DNA from: Mycetohabitans sp. B8
GTDB taxonomy: Bacteria > Pseudomonadota > Gammaproteobacteria > Burkholderiales > Burkholderiaceae
Reading direction: 5' to 3'
Length of the DNA: 64,000 bases
Assembly: GCF_021991875.1 (NCBI RefSeq)
Contig: NZ_JAHLKR010000017.1
Coordinates: 81,791-145,790, forward strand
Shown here: positions 9,180 through 17,669 of the stretch, piece after piece
Position numbering within the stretch: position 1 is the stretch's first letter
Layout of the letters: each line of letters starts with the position of its first letter
Made by a program: the position numbers and the translations under genes
Notes under the pieces: generated by a model
Told to the model about the DNA's origin: nothing
Database searches by the model: none
Seen by the model: the letters and a program-made list of their open reading frames with translations, nothing else

Positions 9180-9272
9180 ATAGAATTAAGCACTGATAGA
9201 ACAAAGACTTCTTTTCACTATCGCAGCCTCTCTGGCTGAGCCCGATACCGATCAGCACATCACTCGGGCGGC

Positions 9273-11582
9273 TTACACGCTATCCCTAGCGGCATACGGC
9301 TTCACATCCGTACCCTGCAAGTCATTCCAACGCTCGACCAGCCAGCGCTCCGGTTCCGCAAAGCTCAGCCGCTTTAACTGAACTGGGGACGACTTGAATT
9401 GCGGCTGTTGACTGACAGGATCACGAGCATAGGTGGTGTGCTGATTGGCCGCCTGATGGCCTTTGCCGAAATGGAAGGGGATAAACAACTCCCCGGGCCG
9501 CACCGTGTCGACGACCATCGCCGGCCCTTCCCATCGCCCGCGCATCGACAACACCTCCACCCAGTCTCCAAGGCGAATACCCAGCTGTTGCGCGTCGTCG
9601 GGATGGATTTCGACATAGGCATTCGGCACACGCCGATCCAGCGCTTCCGAACGTCCGGTCTTGGTTCGCGTGTGGAAATGATAGACGACACGCCCGGTCG
9701 ACAGGACGAACGGGTATGCGTCGCTTGGCGGGTTGGGCGGCCGGCGCCATTGTGCTGGCCGCAGGAAAGCGCGGCCTTTGGGATCGATGGTCCCGTATTC
9801 CGCGCGTGTGTGCTTGTTGCCGGTTAGGAAATCGGCGCCGTAGCTTTCGCATTCGTCGATGCCGGTCCAGAAATGCAGATCTTCGTATAGTCGCTCGCAG
9901 CCCTCCGGATGTTGTTCGTTGCAGGGCCAGCGTACGCCGCCCTTTTTCAGCAGCAGCGCGTAGGTCATCCCTGAATAGTCGCACGGCCGCCCCTTGGACA
10001 CGCGTCGCCACTCGTCGAACGCCTCTGGTGGTTCCCGGTAGCCGATTAGCGCTTTACCGTCGCGATCTTTGAAGCCAAGGCGGCGCGCGACCTCGACAAA
10101 AATCTCCAGGTCGGTGCGGGCCTGTCCCGGCGGATCGACGGCCTTGCATAACAGATTGACGGTGCGGTCAGCATTGGTCACGCAACCGGTCTTTTCGCCC
10201 CACATGGCCGCAGGGAAGTAAATGTCGGCTAAGGCAACCGTTTCGGCGTCGACAAACGGGTCCTGCACGACCACGAACAATTGCTCGAGGATGCGCCGCG
10301 TACGATTCTGGTCGGGCAGGCTGACGATCGGGTTCGTGCCGATCACCCACAGGAATTCGATTTCGCCACGCTCGGCGATTTCAAGCATCGTGATGATGTC
10401 TTTCGGTACCTCAGGGTGGAACGTAGCAGGGTCAATGTTCCAGAGTTCGGCCAACTCCCGCATATGGGTCAGGTTGTGGGGATTGCGATAGCCAGGATAA
10501 GAGCCATCCGCCCCAGCTTCCCGGTTCGACATGGCGGAGGGCTGTCCCGCCATTAACAAGGGGCCTGCACCGCGCTTGCCGATGGCGCCACGCAGCAGGT
10601 GCACGCTGTTGACCAGTGAAGAGGACGCGGTCGCCTCCACAGCCTGATAAAATCCTTGCAGCACGGTAGAAACCATGCGGTCTGTACTGCCTATCCATTG
10701 CGCCGCCATCTCGAGCGCGGCGGCCTCGATACCGCAGATGTCGGCCACGCGTTCCGGCGGATAGGCGGCCACGACCGACTGCATCTGCTCGAAACCGACC
10801 GTGTGCTCGCGCACGAAATCGAGATCGACCGCGGAATTCCGGATCAGCAGGTGAATCAGCCCATTCATCAGCGCCACGTTCGTGCCAATTCGGATTTGCA
10901 AATGCAGGTCTGCTCCCTGACGCACGGTCGGATTCTTGCGCGGGTCCACCACAATAATACGGCCTTGGTTGCGTTGTTTTGCCGCTAGCATCCGCTCCCA
11001 CAGCACCGTCTGTGCCTCGGCAACATTGTGCCCATAGAGGCATAGGAGTTCTGCATTGTCGATGTCGACATAGGACGCAACGGGACCATCGGCGCCGAAA
11101 TTGGCCATCAGCCCGGTGGCCGAAGTCGCTGTGCACAGCCGCGTGTTGCCATCGATGTTCGACGACTGCAGGCCGCCTCGCCAAAGCTTGCCCAGGGTAT
11201 AGAACTCCTCTAAATTCAATTGTCCGGAGTTGTAGCAGGCGAGATTCTCGTGACCCTGTTTCCATGCATTCTGAAACTTTTGCACAAAAAATTCCAGCGC
11301 TTCGTCCCAATCAACGGGTTCCAGAGGCGCCCCTTTGGTGCGCCGGATCATCGGTTGCTGTCCGCGTCGGGGACTTTCGTTCGCCACCCAGGCATTTTTG
11401 CCTTTAGGGCCAAGATGCCCAAAATTCACCGGATGGTCTAGCTTCCCGCGAACGCCCACGATGCGCTCGTCTTTGACAGCGATTTCCAAACCGCACCCAT
11501 TAGAACAAAGTAGGCAGGCGGAATGGACCCACCGATCGGGATTACCGGGGCACTTGAGATTTTGATCCTGACGAGGTTCCAT
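9273..11582 (-). CDS. Molybdopterin oxidoreductase (nitrate reductase/formate dehydrogenase-like)
   Basis: A 769-residue catalytic subunit of the DMSO-reductase superfamily binding a bis-MGD cofactor. The start at 11582 is chosen because GGGAGGGATC precedes it; a longer frame is open but lacks that signal. The N-terminal Fe-S motif has Cys23-x2-Cys26-x3-Cys30, but the position of the fourth Cys is Gly58 (HLGPKG instead of xLCxKG). At the Mo-ligand position NarB-type enzymes have GPPGCY; here it reads GPVASY, placing Ser there. The C-terminal MGD-binding domain (about 620-740) contains VLSTGRVVYHFHTRTKTGR and IPFHFGKGHQAANQ. No electron-transfer partner or transporter gene is adjacent, so the substrate is undetermined. 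Confidence 0.85.
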   Translation of the reverse strand: MEPRQDQNLKCPGNPDRWVHSACLLCSNGCGLEIAVKDERIVGVRGKLDHPVNFGHLGPKGKNAWVANESPRRGQQPMIRRTKGAPLEPVDWDEALEFFVQKFQNAWKQGHENLACYNSGQLNLEEFYTLGKLWRGGLQSSNIDGNTRLCTATSATGLMANFGADGPVASYVDIDNAELLCLYGHNVAEAQTVLWERMLAAKQRNQGRIIVVDPRKNPTVRQGADLHLQIRIGTNVALMNGLIHLLIRNSAVDLDFVREHTVGFEQMQSVVAAYPPERVADICGIEAAALEMAAQWIGSTDRMVSTVLQGFYQAVEATASSSLVNSVHLLRGAIGKRGAGPLLMAGQPSAMSNREAGADGSYPGYRNPHNLTHMRELAELWNIDPATFHPEVPKDIITMLEIAERGEIEFLWVIGTNPIVSLPDQNRTRRILEQLFVVVQDPFVDAETVALADIYFPAAMWGEKTGCVTNADRTVNLLCKAVDPPGQARTDLEIFVEVARRLGFKDRDGKALIGYREPPEAFDEWRRVSKGRPCDYSGMTYALLLKKGGVRWPCNEQHPEGCERLYEDLHFWTGIDECESYGADFLTGNKHTRAEYGTIDPKGRAFLRPAQWRRPPNPPSDAYPFVLSTGRVVYHFHTRTKTGRSEALDRRVPNAYVEIHPDDAQQLGIRLGDWVEVLSMRGRWEGPAMVVDTVRPGELFIPFHFGKGHQAANQHTTYARDPVSQQPQFKSSPVQLKRLSFAEPERWLVERWNDLQGTDVKPYAARDSV

Positions 11583-11740
11583 GATCCCTCCCGAAGCAAA
11601 CGCTTTAAAAAGCGCAAACAGCATTCCCACGACGGGCCGCCGTATCGGCAGGTAGGAGAATTGACTGTTTCCGACTATCGGGCAGCAGATGGCTCCGTGC
11701 GCGTCGATTCGACGCTCAGGCCCGAGATTGCGTTCAATGA

Positions 11741-11950
11741 CTCGAAGTTTCGTTTGCGGACGGTCTGCGAGGCGTGGTCGACATATCGAAGGACAATTTC
11801 AGCGGTGTGTTCGCCCCGCTGGCCGATGAGTCATATTTTGCGCAGGCAACGATTCGCGATGGCGTGGTGGTCTGGCCGAACGGCGTCGATATTGCGCCCG
11901 ACGCGATGTATGACGAAGTGAACGGGCACAAGTCGGGGATCACAGCGTGA
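11741..11950 (+). pseudogene. DUF2442 protein, 5' end degraded or start unclear
   Basis: The frame LEVSFADGLRGVVDIS ... RDGVVVWPNGVDIAPDAMYDE is a typical DUF2442 domain (about 69 residues). It begins directly after an in-frame TGA at 11738-11740 and lacks an ATG; the only in-frame candidate is an internal GTG that would remove the first strands. The stop codon overlaps the GTG start of the HTH gene (GTGA), the arrangement normally seen when this domain is encoded next to a small HTH regulator. Either the gene is 5'-truncated or an unusual start is used. Confidence 0.55.
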
Positions 11951-12168
11951 AGAAGGGAATGCCGCCTCAAACGCAGCAAGCGTTTCTGCGTCACGCGATG
12001 AGTGAGCTGGGCATGACGCGCGAGCAGTTCGCGCAGCGGATCGGCACGAAGAAGCGCACATTGGATAACTGGCTGCTTTCGCCTGATTCCGGCGAGTATC
12101 GGAGCATGCCCGACATGACGTTGAAGTTTGTGCGGGAGATCCTGGAGCATCAATCAAAAAGCGCTTGA
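11947..12168 (+). CDS. Small helix-turn-helix protein
   Basis: A 73-residue protein starting at a GTG that overlaps the DUF2442 stop codon (GTGA), suggesting translational coupling. The sequence MSELGMTREQFAQRIGTKK followed by RTLDNWLLSPDS is a compact XRE-like helix-turn-helix, and the C-terminus is a short amphipathic helix. DUF2442 genes are commonly paired with such regulators; an antitoxin-like or autoregulatory role is a guess. Confidence 0.65.
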   Translation: MKKGMPPQTQQAFLRHAMSELGMTREQFAQRIGTKKRTLDNWLLSPDSGEYRSMPDMTLKFVREILEHQSKSA

Positions 12169-12271
12169 AACTATTCACTGCGGAAAGCAGGCATGGATTT
12201 GATGGACAAACGGATTAGGCGATTGAACTCGCGGTGTGCGTAGCGCGCATTTTCCGATTCGATGGTTTCCT

Positions 12272-13076
12272 TTATATCCGAAACCCGGGTGACGGCGGTT
12301 CATCGTCGGGCCGGTGATTCTCGCGCAGACCGAGCACGTCGAGGTATGCGTCGAGAGCACGCTGAACCGACGCAGCGACCAACTATGTCATGCCACTGTA
12401 ATCGCCTGTCACGCACGCCTCATCCAATGAGTCGTAGTAAGCAAGGCGATCCTCTTTACAGATAACGGCAGGTGGATAGCCAAACTTCATCAATTCGAAG
12501 TTGAGCAGCAGTCGGCCCGTTCTGCCGTTACCGTCCACAAACGGGCGGATCTTTACAAACCGTGTATGCAGCTCGGCCGCACGCGTGACAGGATGCACCG
12601 CCTGCGATTGCGCGTGCCAGTCAATGAGCGCAGCCATTTCGGCCGGCAGATGCAGGAAGTCAGGCGGCGTCATGCTAGCGCCCGCGATCACTCCGTTCTC
12701 ATGGCGATACTGGCCGGCCTCTTTGTCATCGATCCCTTTCAGCACTAGGCTGTGAATGTTGCGAATCTGCCATTCGGACAGCGCCTCGTTCTTCGCGACG
12801 ATCTCCTCGACGTAGAGAATAGCGTCGCGATGATTCGTGGCCTCGAAGTGCTCGCGCAGCGACTTGCTCCCCACCGTAATGCCTTCCAGTACCACCTTCG
12901 TCTCGCGCAATGTTAGCGTGTTGCCTTCGATTGCGTTCGAGTGGTAAGTCCGTTCCAGCATCAGCTTTTCGCGCAGTGATGCGACCGTATGCGGCGGCAG
13001 TGGACGGCGCCGCATCAAGCTTCGCCTTGTCGGCGTCAACAGCGCCCAGCATAGGCTGTAAAGACGAATCCAACAC
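12272..13076 (-). pseudogene. Fic-family protein, inactivated
   Basis: A Fic (AMP-transferase) protein with an N-terminal inhibitory helix motif TYHSNAIEGNTLT and a core motif that should read HPFxDGNGR but here reads IRPFVDGNGRTGR, so the catalytic His is Arg. The N-terminal start region (MLDSSLQPMLGAVDADKAKLDA, from 13076) lies in a different frame from the rest; the shift occurs near 13010. An in-frame TAG at 12383-12385 precedes a continuation LVAASVQRALDAYLDVLGLRE that looks like the true C-terminus, ending at 12272. Frameshift, loss of catalytic residue and nonsense codon indicate a dead gene. Confidence 0.8.
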
Positions 13077-13303
13077 TTTCTCTCATCACGATTTTTAACC
13101 GACCACGCCTGCACGCAAAATTTTATGATTTGTGGCGTTGTCGAAGTCCGTACCCAGACACGACACGAATACCGTAGGCCTCGCCCCTTCCGACGTCAAG
13201 ACTTGAACGCGGCTCTAACGTTCGGGTTGCACAGCAACGCGGCGGCTTCAAGCGCTTGACTCAATTCAACCGGCGTTATCGAACGGTGCTGAACCCTCTC
13301 CTA

Positions 13304-13699
13304 TTACCAAATGGTCTTGACGTGCTTGTAGACGCGAATCTTCTCATCCCGAGTCACCAACGGTACAGCCAGCTTTCGCGCGGTCGCTACGATCATGCGA
13401 TCGGCCGGGTCCTGATGAAACTCACCGGGCAGAGCTATCGACTTCAGGCCAATCTCAACATCTACAGGCACAAAACGAACGGCGTCGATCGCGCAGACGG
13501 TCGTGAGCCAGCTTGCGACGTCCATCGACAGAACCAGCTTTTCGCGCTCAACGAGCATCGCAATTTCCCAAGCGGAGATCGCAGACACAATAATCTGCCC
13601 ACCGTCCAGCTCCCGCTCTATGGCCGCTTTGGCTTTGTTACTCAGAGCGTCGTCACCGCTTGCCCACCAGACCAGCGCGTGCGTATCGACGACGATCAC
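13304..13699 (-). CDS. vapC: VapC-type PIN-domain toxin
   Basis: A PIN-domain ribonuclease toxin of 131 residues if begun at the GTG at 13699, which overlaps the antitoxin stop (GTGA); an ATG at 13714 would add five residues. The PIN acidic residues are visible: VVDTHALVWW at the N-terminus, SAWEIAML in the middle, and DPADRMIVATAR and TRDEKIR towards the C-terminus. Such proteins cleave RNA and are neutralised by the cognate antitoxin encoded just upstream. Confidence 0.85.
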   Translation of the reverse strand: MIVVDTHALVWWASGDDALSNKAKAAIERELDGGQIIVSAISAWEIAMLVEREKLVLSMDVASWLTTVCAIDAVRFVPVDVEIGLKSIALPGEFHQDPADRMIVATARKLAVPLVTRDEKIRVYKHVKTIW

Positions 13700-13929
13700 T
13701 GGGCCGCCTCCCACTCAACGTCAACGGGTTCGGTCGGGTCGTCGTAACGGACAACGGAGCCGCGCAAAACGTCGAGGGGATTGCGCTCATGATTGCGGTA
13801 CGGTCGGACCTCCAACGCCGGTTTGCCGTGATCGGTCACGACGACACGCTCGCCAGACGCTTCGACTTGGCGGAAAAATTCAAGCGCCTTCGCCTTGAAT
13901 TCGGACTTGGAAACTTGCTTGAATTCCAT
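13696..13929 (-). CDS. Phd/YefM-type antitoxin
   Basis: The ATG at 13929 (MEFKQVSKSEFKAKALEFF) is preceded by AGGAGAATCA, better than the ATG six codons upstream; it gives 77 residues. The N-terminal half is the Phd/YefM DNA-binding fold with VVVTDHGKPALEVRPY, and the acidic C-terminal tail (DDPTEPVDVEWE) would wrap the PIN toxin. Its stop overlaps the toxin start by four bases, so the two are coupled. The palindromic stretch GTCATATGAC just upstream is a candidate autoregulatory operator. Confidence 0.85.
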   Translation of the reverse strand: MEFKQVSKSEFKAKALEFFRQVEASGERVVVTDHGKPALEVRPYRNHERNPLDVLRGSVVRYDDPTEPVDVEWEAAQ

Positions 13930-13963
13930 TGATTCTCCTATAGTCATATGACCATAGACATTA

Positions 13964-14353
13964 TTATAGCGAGAGTGACTGATAGCTGTACACCGAACGC
14001 GACAGCTTCAGTACTTTGCAGGCTTGGCGCTGGCTTGCGCCGAAGCGTTGCATCCAATCCGTCGTGAGTTCACGCAGCCGGGAAGGCTTCAAAGCTTTTT
14101 TGATAGCCCATCCTGCAACATGGCTTTGTCCAACGACAGGTCCGCCACCAGCCGCTTGAGCTTCGCGTTTTCTTCTTCGAGTTGCTTCAGGCGACGCAGC
14201 TCCGACGGGCCCAGGCCCCCTACTTCTGGCGCCAGTTATAGAACGTTGCATCGCTGATGCCCATCTTGCGGCACACTCAGCTACCGGCGTGCCCAACTCT
14301 GCCTGTTTCAACGCACATGCAATCTGTTCTTCAGTGTATCGGCTCTTCTGCAC
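13964..14353 (-). mobile_element. IS3-family insertion sequence remnant
   Basis: The start MQKSRYTEEQIACALKQAEL is an IS3-family OrfA (IS407-like) N-terminus, and the end KKALKPSRLRELTTDW...RFGASQRQACKVL is the beginning of the matching OrfB. Between them the sequence is in other frames (AAR...GLGPSELRRL type residues only appear after shifting), so orfA is broken. OrfB breaks off at about 13970, right beside the Phd-VapC promoter region. The catalytic DDE part is missing, so the element is dead. Confidence 0.75.
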
Positions 14354-15012
14354 GACATGACCTTCTGCTTATCAAGGTTGCATCATGCCGGATCTTCCTA
14401 CTTTTGAATGGCCCAGTTTTTTGGGTTGGCCTCAGCCTCACGTAGATGCGCAGTTCAGCGGCAGGGAGGTGTTGGGAGCGCGCCGGCCCAAGGCCATATT
14501 CAGGCGGTTGTGATTGTCAGTCCAACATCCAATCGGTCGCGACGCGCTGCACCGTCATCACGCGCGCGCGAGGAATCCGCGACATCGCACCACGCGGCGC
14601 AGCTAACGGCATCACCGCCATGTGCGCAAGCGAGCGCCTGCGGCGCAGACGTCGATCGAAGTCCCTCGTTTGATTCGTTATCGACACGGGCGGGTCCGAA
14701 TTCTGCTCTGCTCTAAAGGGCAGCTACGCGGGTATTTCAACGGCGCGACGGTACGCTTGACGTCGCATTTGTGTAGGGTGCATGCCGGTAATCGCTCAGC
14801 GTCTGATGGGCAATGGAATTCGACGGAACCAGGTGGTCGTGCGCGCGCTCTGATGCGGCAGAAACGCGTTCCTTGTCTGACATTGATAGCCCGGGCAGCG
14901 TTTACAGGGCAGGTAGGTCCTTCCCGGCCGGACAGAGTCGGCCAATGTGCTCGCCATTGCTGCACAGTTCCGTTACGATATTGGTCACGGCAAGTTTGTC
15001 ACGGGAGCAGTC
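14354..15012. other. Gene-free stretch with a dispersed repeat
   Basis: No credible gene. Bases about 14650-14745 resemble 19150-19245 (both contain TTTGAT...GTTA, CGACAC and TCCGAATTCTGC or TTCGAATTCTGC in the same order), which marks a dispersed degenerate repeat. The last 100 bases hold the upstream region of the DUF883 gene. Confidence 0.35.
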
Positions 15013-15315
15013 ATGACGGAAGTTAACAAGGAGAATTTAATGTCGGATATCAAAACTGTCCTGTCGGACGCCGAAGACCTGCTCAAGCAAGCAGCGAGCA
15101 CGACCGGCGAACGTGCGACCGAATTGCGCGAAAAGGCGCTTACGCGTCTGAAGCAAGCCAAGGAAAAGGCAACCGATGTCCAGGTTGTGGTCGTCGAAAA
15201 AGGCAAGAAGGCAGCGCGTGCCACGGATGATTATGTCCACGACCATCCATGGACGTCCATCGGCATCGCCGCCGGTGTCGGCATGTTGATCGGACTACTG
15301 ATCAACCGCAAGTAG
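15013..15315 (+). CDS. DUF883 family (ElaB/YqjD-like) membrane-anchored protein
   Basis: A 100-residue protein with a long charged amphipathic N-terminal part (LSDAEDLLKQAASTTGER ... LRLKQAKEKA type heptads) and a C-terminal DYVHDHPWTSIGIAAGVG then MLIGLLINRK, the glycine-zipper helix typical of the DUF883/YqjD family. Members in enterobacteria are inner-membrane proteins that associate with ribosomes. GGGAGCAGTC precedes the ATG at 15013; a second ATG at 15040 with AAGGAG is also possible. It leads a three-gene set with the next two genes. Confidence 0.85.
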   Translation: MTEVNKENLMSDIKTVLSDAEDLLKQAASTTGERATELREKALTRLKQAKEKATDVQVVVVEKGKKAARATDDYVHDHPWTSIGIAAGVGMLIGLLINRK

Positions 15316-15436
15316 TGCCTGGTGCGACGACGCGTTTGCGTCATGCCTACCAGCGCTTGGTGTTACCGCGTCCCGCGTGTGCGCGACGCGGTGGCTGATT
15401 GAACGTTCCGCCTGCCGCGCCCTGCGCGATCTGCTG

Positions 15437-15829
15437 ATGAGCAACGACACTCAACCGCCACCGCCGATTCACGGCCCGCTGCGACGCCTGGTCGGATCGG
15501 TCTTTTCCCTGCTTCAAACGCGCCTGGAGTTGATCGGTATCGAACTCGCGGAAGAAAAGGAGCGACTGCTCGGCGTATTATTCGCTGGTCTCGCAGCCAT
15601 GATGTTCGCGACAATGGGGCTGATCACCCTGACCGTCCTAATCGCTGCGGCGTTCTGGGAAACGTATCGATGGCAGGCGTTGGCTATACTGACCGTACTG
15701 TACGTTATCGCGGCCTTCGCCTGCGTACAGAAGGCGCGTTCGGGCGTGCGTCGCGCGCCTTTGATCTTCGAGGAAACGCTAGCCGAATTCGACAAGGACC
15801 GCGCCATTTTCCACAAACCATCGCCATGA
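15437..15829 (+). CDS. Phage-holin-family / YqjE-like membrane protein
   Basis: About 130 residues from the ATG at 15437 (MSNDTQPPPP). An amphipathic helix LLQTRLELIGIELAEEKERL is followed by two hydrophobic helices (GVLFAGLAAMMFATMGLITL and ALAILTVLYVIAAFACV), the layout of YqjE/Holin-X family proteins, which are named after holins but are chromosomal envelope proteins. It sits between DUF883 and a small basic protein as in other Burkholderiaceae and enterobacterial yqjDEK sets. Its stop overlaps the next start (ATGA). Confidence 0.8.
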   Translation: MSNDTQPPPPIHGPLRRLVGSVFSLLQTRLELIGIELAEEKERLLGVLFAGLAAMMFATMGLITLTVLIAAAFWETYRWQALAILTVLYVIAAFACVQKARSGVRRAPLIFEETLAEFDKDRAIFHKPSP

Positions 15830-16305
15830 ACCATTCCTATTCCAACGGCCGTCTCGCCCAGCCGGCTTCGGTGCGCGGGTCGGGTGACCCCAAGGTGCGG
15901 GCAATCCGCAAGGAGCTGTTGCTGGCTCGCGCCGATCTCGACCGGCTGGACATCGCCGACGCCGGTCAGGCACTGCGCCAAGGCGTCTCAAAACTCAGTT
16001 GGATCAGGTGGCTGATGCCCGGCATCGGTCGGTTCCGCTCATTGCGCCGGCTTCCGGCCATCGGTGCATTGCTGGACCAGCATCCGGTACTCGCTTCAAT
16101 CGCGTCGGCCGCGTTCGCCGGCCCCGTGCGTCGCGTGGTGATACGCAACGCCAAACCGTTGCTGAAATGGACCGTGGTGGGTGCCGCCGCGTGGCAGGGC
16201 TACAAGCTATGGAAGGAGGTACGTCCGCAACGCCGCACGGCGGCCGCCGTAGCGAAGGACATCAGCCCGGCCACACGCCCGCGCGACGCCCACAGGAGCA
16301 CTTAG
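15826..16305 (+). CDS. YqjK-position basic protein (DUF3318-like)
   Basis: Starts at ATG 15826 overlapping the previous stop codon by four bases and encodes 159 residues. It contains KVRAIRKELLLARADLDRL near residue 23, a moderately hydrophobic middle and a basic Arg-rich tail. Position and the RKELLLARA motif resemble the DUF3318 proteins that follow yqjE-like genes in Burkholderia. Function unknown; translational coupling to the membrane protein upstream suggests an envelope-associated role. Confidence 0.65.
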   Translation: MNHSYSNGRLAQPASVRGSGDPKVRAIRKELLLARADLDRLDIADAGQALRQGVSKLSWIRWLMPGIGRFRSLRRLPAIGALLDQHPVLASIASAAFAGPVRRVVIRNAKPLLKWTVVGAAAWQGYKLWKEVRPQRRTAAAVAKDISPATRPRDAHRST

Positions 16306-16364
16306 GGCGTTCGCACCACGCGCGACTGTCGCTCGTTGACGCGCTGGAACGTCGTAGCGACGCC
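16306..16364. other. Junction between DUF3318-like gene and pilin remnant
   Basis: A short stretch with no gene; it joins the end of the envelope trio to a degenerate pilin copy. Confidence 0.3.
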
Positions 16365-16612
16365 CTGCGCCGGCGCAGTATGCACCTCATCGAGTCCAGC
16401 AAAGCGCATGCTCTTACCACCGAGGGAGAATACGCGCTGGGTCCAGCGGACTGGCGGAGCCGCTCGCGGCCCCGGCTGCGCCGGAATTGCTTCGCTCTCC
16501 CGTGGCGTCGAGCCTGAATCCACCGTACAGGTAATCGTCGGCCATCCGGCCATCGTGCAGCAGCTCGGCCACCACGGAGTAACCGCCATTGACCCGCGTC
16601 GCGCGGGTGATG
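16365..16612 (-). pseudogene. Duplicate 3' end of a pilE-like gene
   Basis: On the minus strand the frame reads ATRVNGGYSVVAELLHDGRM followed by ADDYLYGGFRLDATGERSNS and GAAGAASGSASPLDPARILP. This is nearly the same as the C-terminal half of the PilE-like protein encoded at 19262-19801 (ATRVNGGYSVVAEPLHDGPM and so on). DNA similarity is high by eye over about 250 bases. The N-terminal methylated helix is absent, so this is a partial duplicate, not a working pilin. Confidence 0.8.
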
Positions 16613-17457
16613 TCGCTTAGGCGTTGCGTGCGCGTCCAGCGCATGCTTTTGCGCCACCGTCATTTCAAGCGTATCCCGTTGCTTAATCGCGTCGGCCAAC
16701 ATGCCAGTATAGGTGTGCTTCCATAAATATAACATCACGCGACTGATGCCGTACGCCTCGCACAACCCCAAAAGGGGCGCCCCACACGCCACGCGTTAAG
16801 CACGGCTACGCGCTGGCGTGCAGACTATTTGCGTCGTCTCATTCGGCCATCTTGATTCAGTCAGGCCGCGCGCTTAGCGAAACAAATGGCGGCACGGCTT
16901 GGTTATTATTTACTGCATTATGCCACGCTATTTAATTAAATTCGTACTTGACAGTGCGCGAAAAAACGCAATGGAAACCGCTCTGAAAATTCAACCTTTG
17001 AGCTGCGACTGCCACAAAAGTCGTCGTCTAAGAGCGCATTGAGCCACTCTACGTAATAATGGCTTTATCGGAGCAAGGCTTTGTATAACTTAACTAAAAC
17101 TGATCCGAAGAATTAACTTCTCATGCGGTCTGCGCCGGTATGGGGGAGGCCAATCCAAACGCCCCGAATCTCGGCAACTTCAGGTTTTTTACTTCATCGT
17201 GCCTTGATCACCTATTGCAGCGCACGCTCGCAAACGTGGTGGAGCACAACCTTTGCCTGTGCTGCTTCCATGTTGGCGCCTGAAGCGACCAATAAAACCT
17301 TGGGTGAACGCCGCTCCCTGTTCTATAGTAATGTGACGCTTGTATAGAAACTTGCCAGCGTAACAATTGCATTACATGATGCGATGCTAGCCGAAGATTG
17401 GCGGCCAGACGCCAGCGTAGGGTCGGCGTTATGGAGCCGGTCGATGAGCGACGATAG
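16613..17457. other. Gene-poor, AT-richer stretch with fragments
   Basis: No intact gene. At about 16620-16790 the minus strand contains a fragment (CEAYGISRVMLYLWKHTYTG) resembling the helix-turn-helix start of a transposase. From 16850 the base composition becomes more AT-rich and nothing coding is evident; this continues into the upstream region of the low-GC orphan gene. Confidence 0.35.
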
Positions 17458-17625
17458 GCCACGGTGTCGCGGCGCGCTGCTAATGCCGCAAACGAGTTGC
17501 ATAGCGATCTAGATGAAGATTTGCCGCTATGGCGCATCACGCGGCTAAAGCGGTATCAGTTGGCGATGGCCATGAATTACCCAGGCCGTGCAACAGAATT
17601 GGCAATCTATTTGGGCGGGCTTTAG
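17458..17625 (+). pseudogene. Unrecognised 3' gene fragment
   Basis: A 55-codon open stretch follows an in-frame TAG and ends at 17625. It reads like real protein (NELHSDLDEDLPLWRITRLK, then RYQLAMAMNYPGRATELAIY) but lacks a convincing start. Probably the C-terminal end of a lost gene; family unknown. Confidence 0.35.
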
Positions 17626-17669
17626 GCCGGCATGCTTGACCTATATGCAGCTTTTAAATAGGAGGTAGA

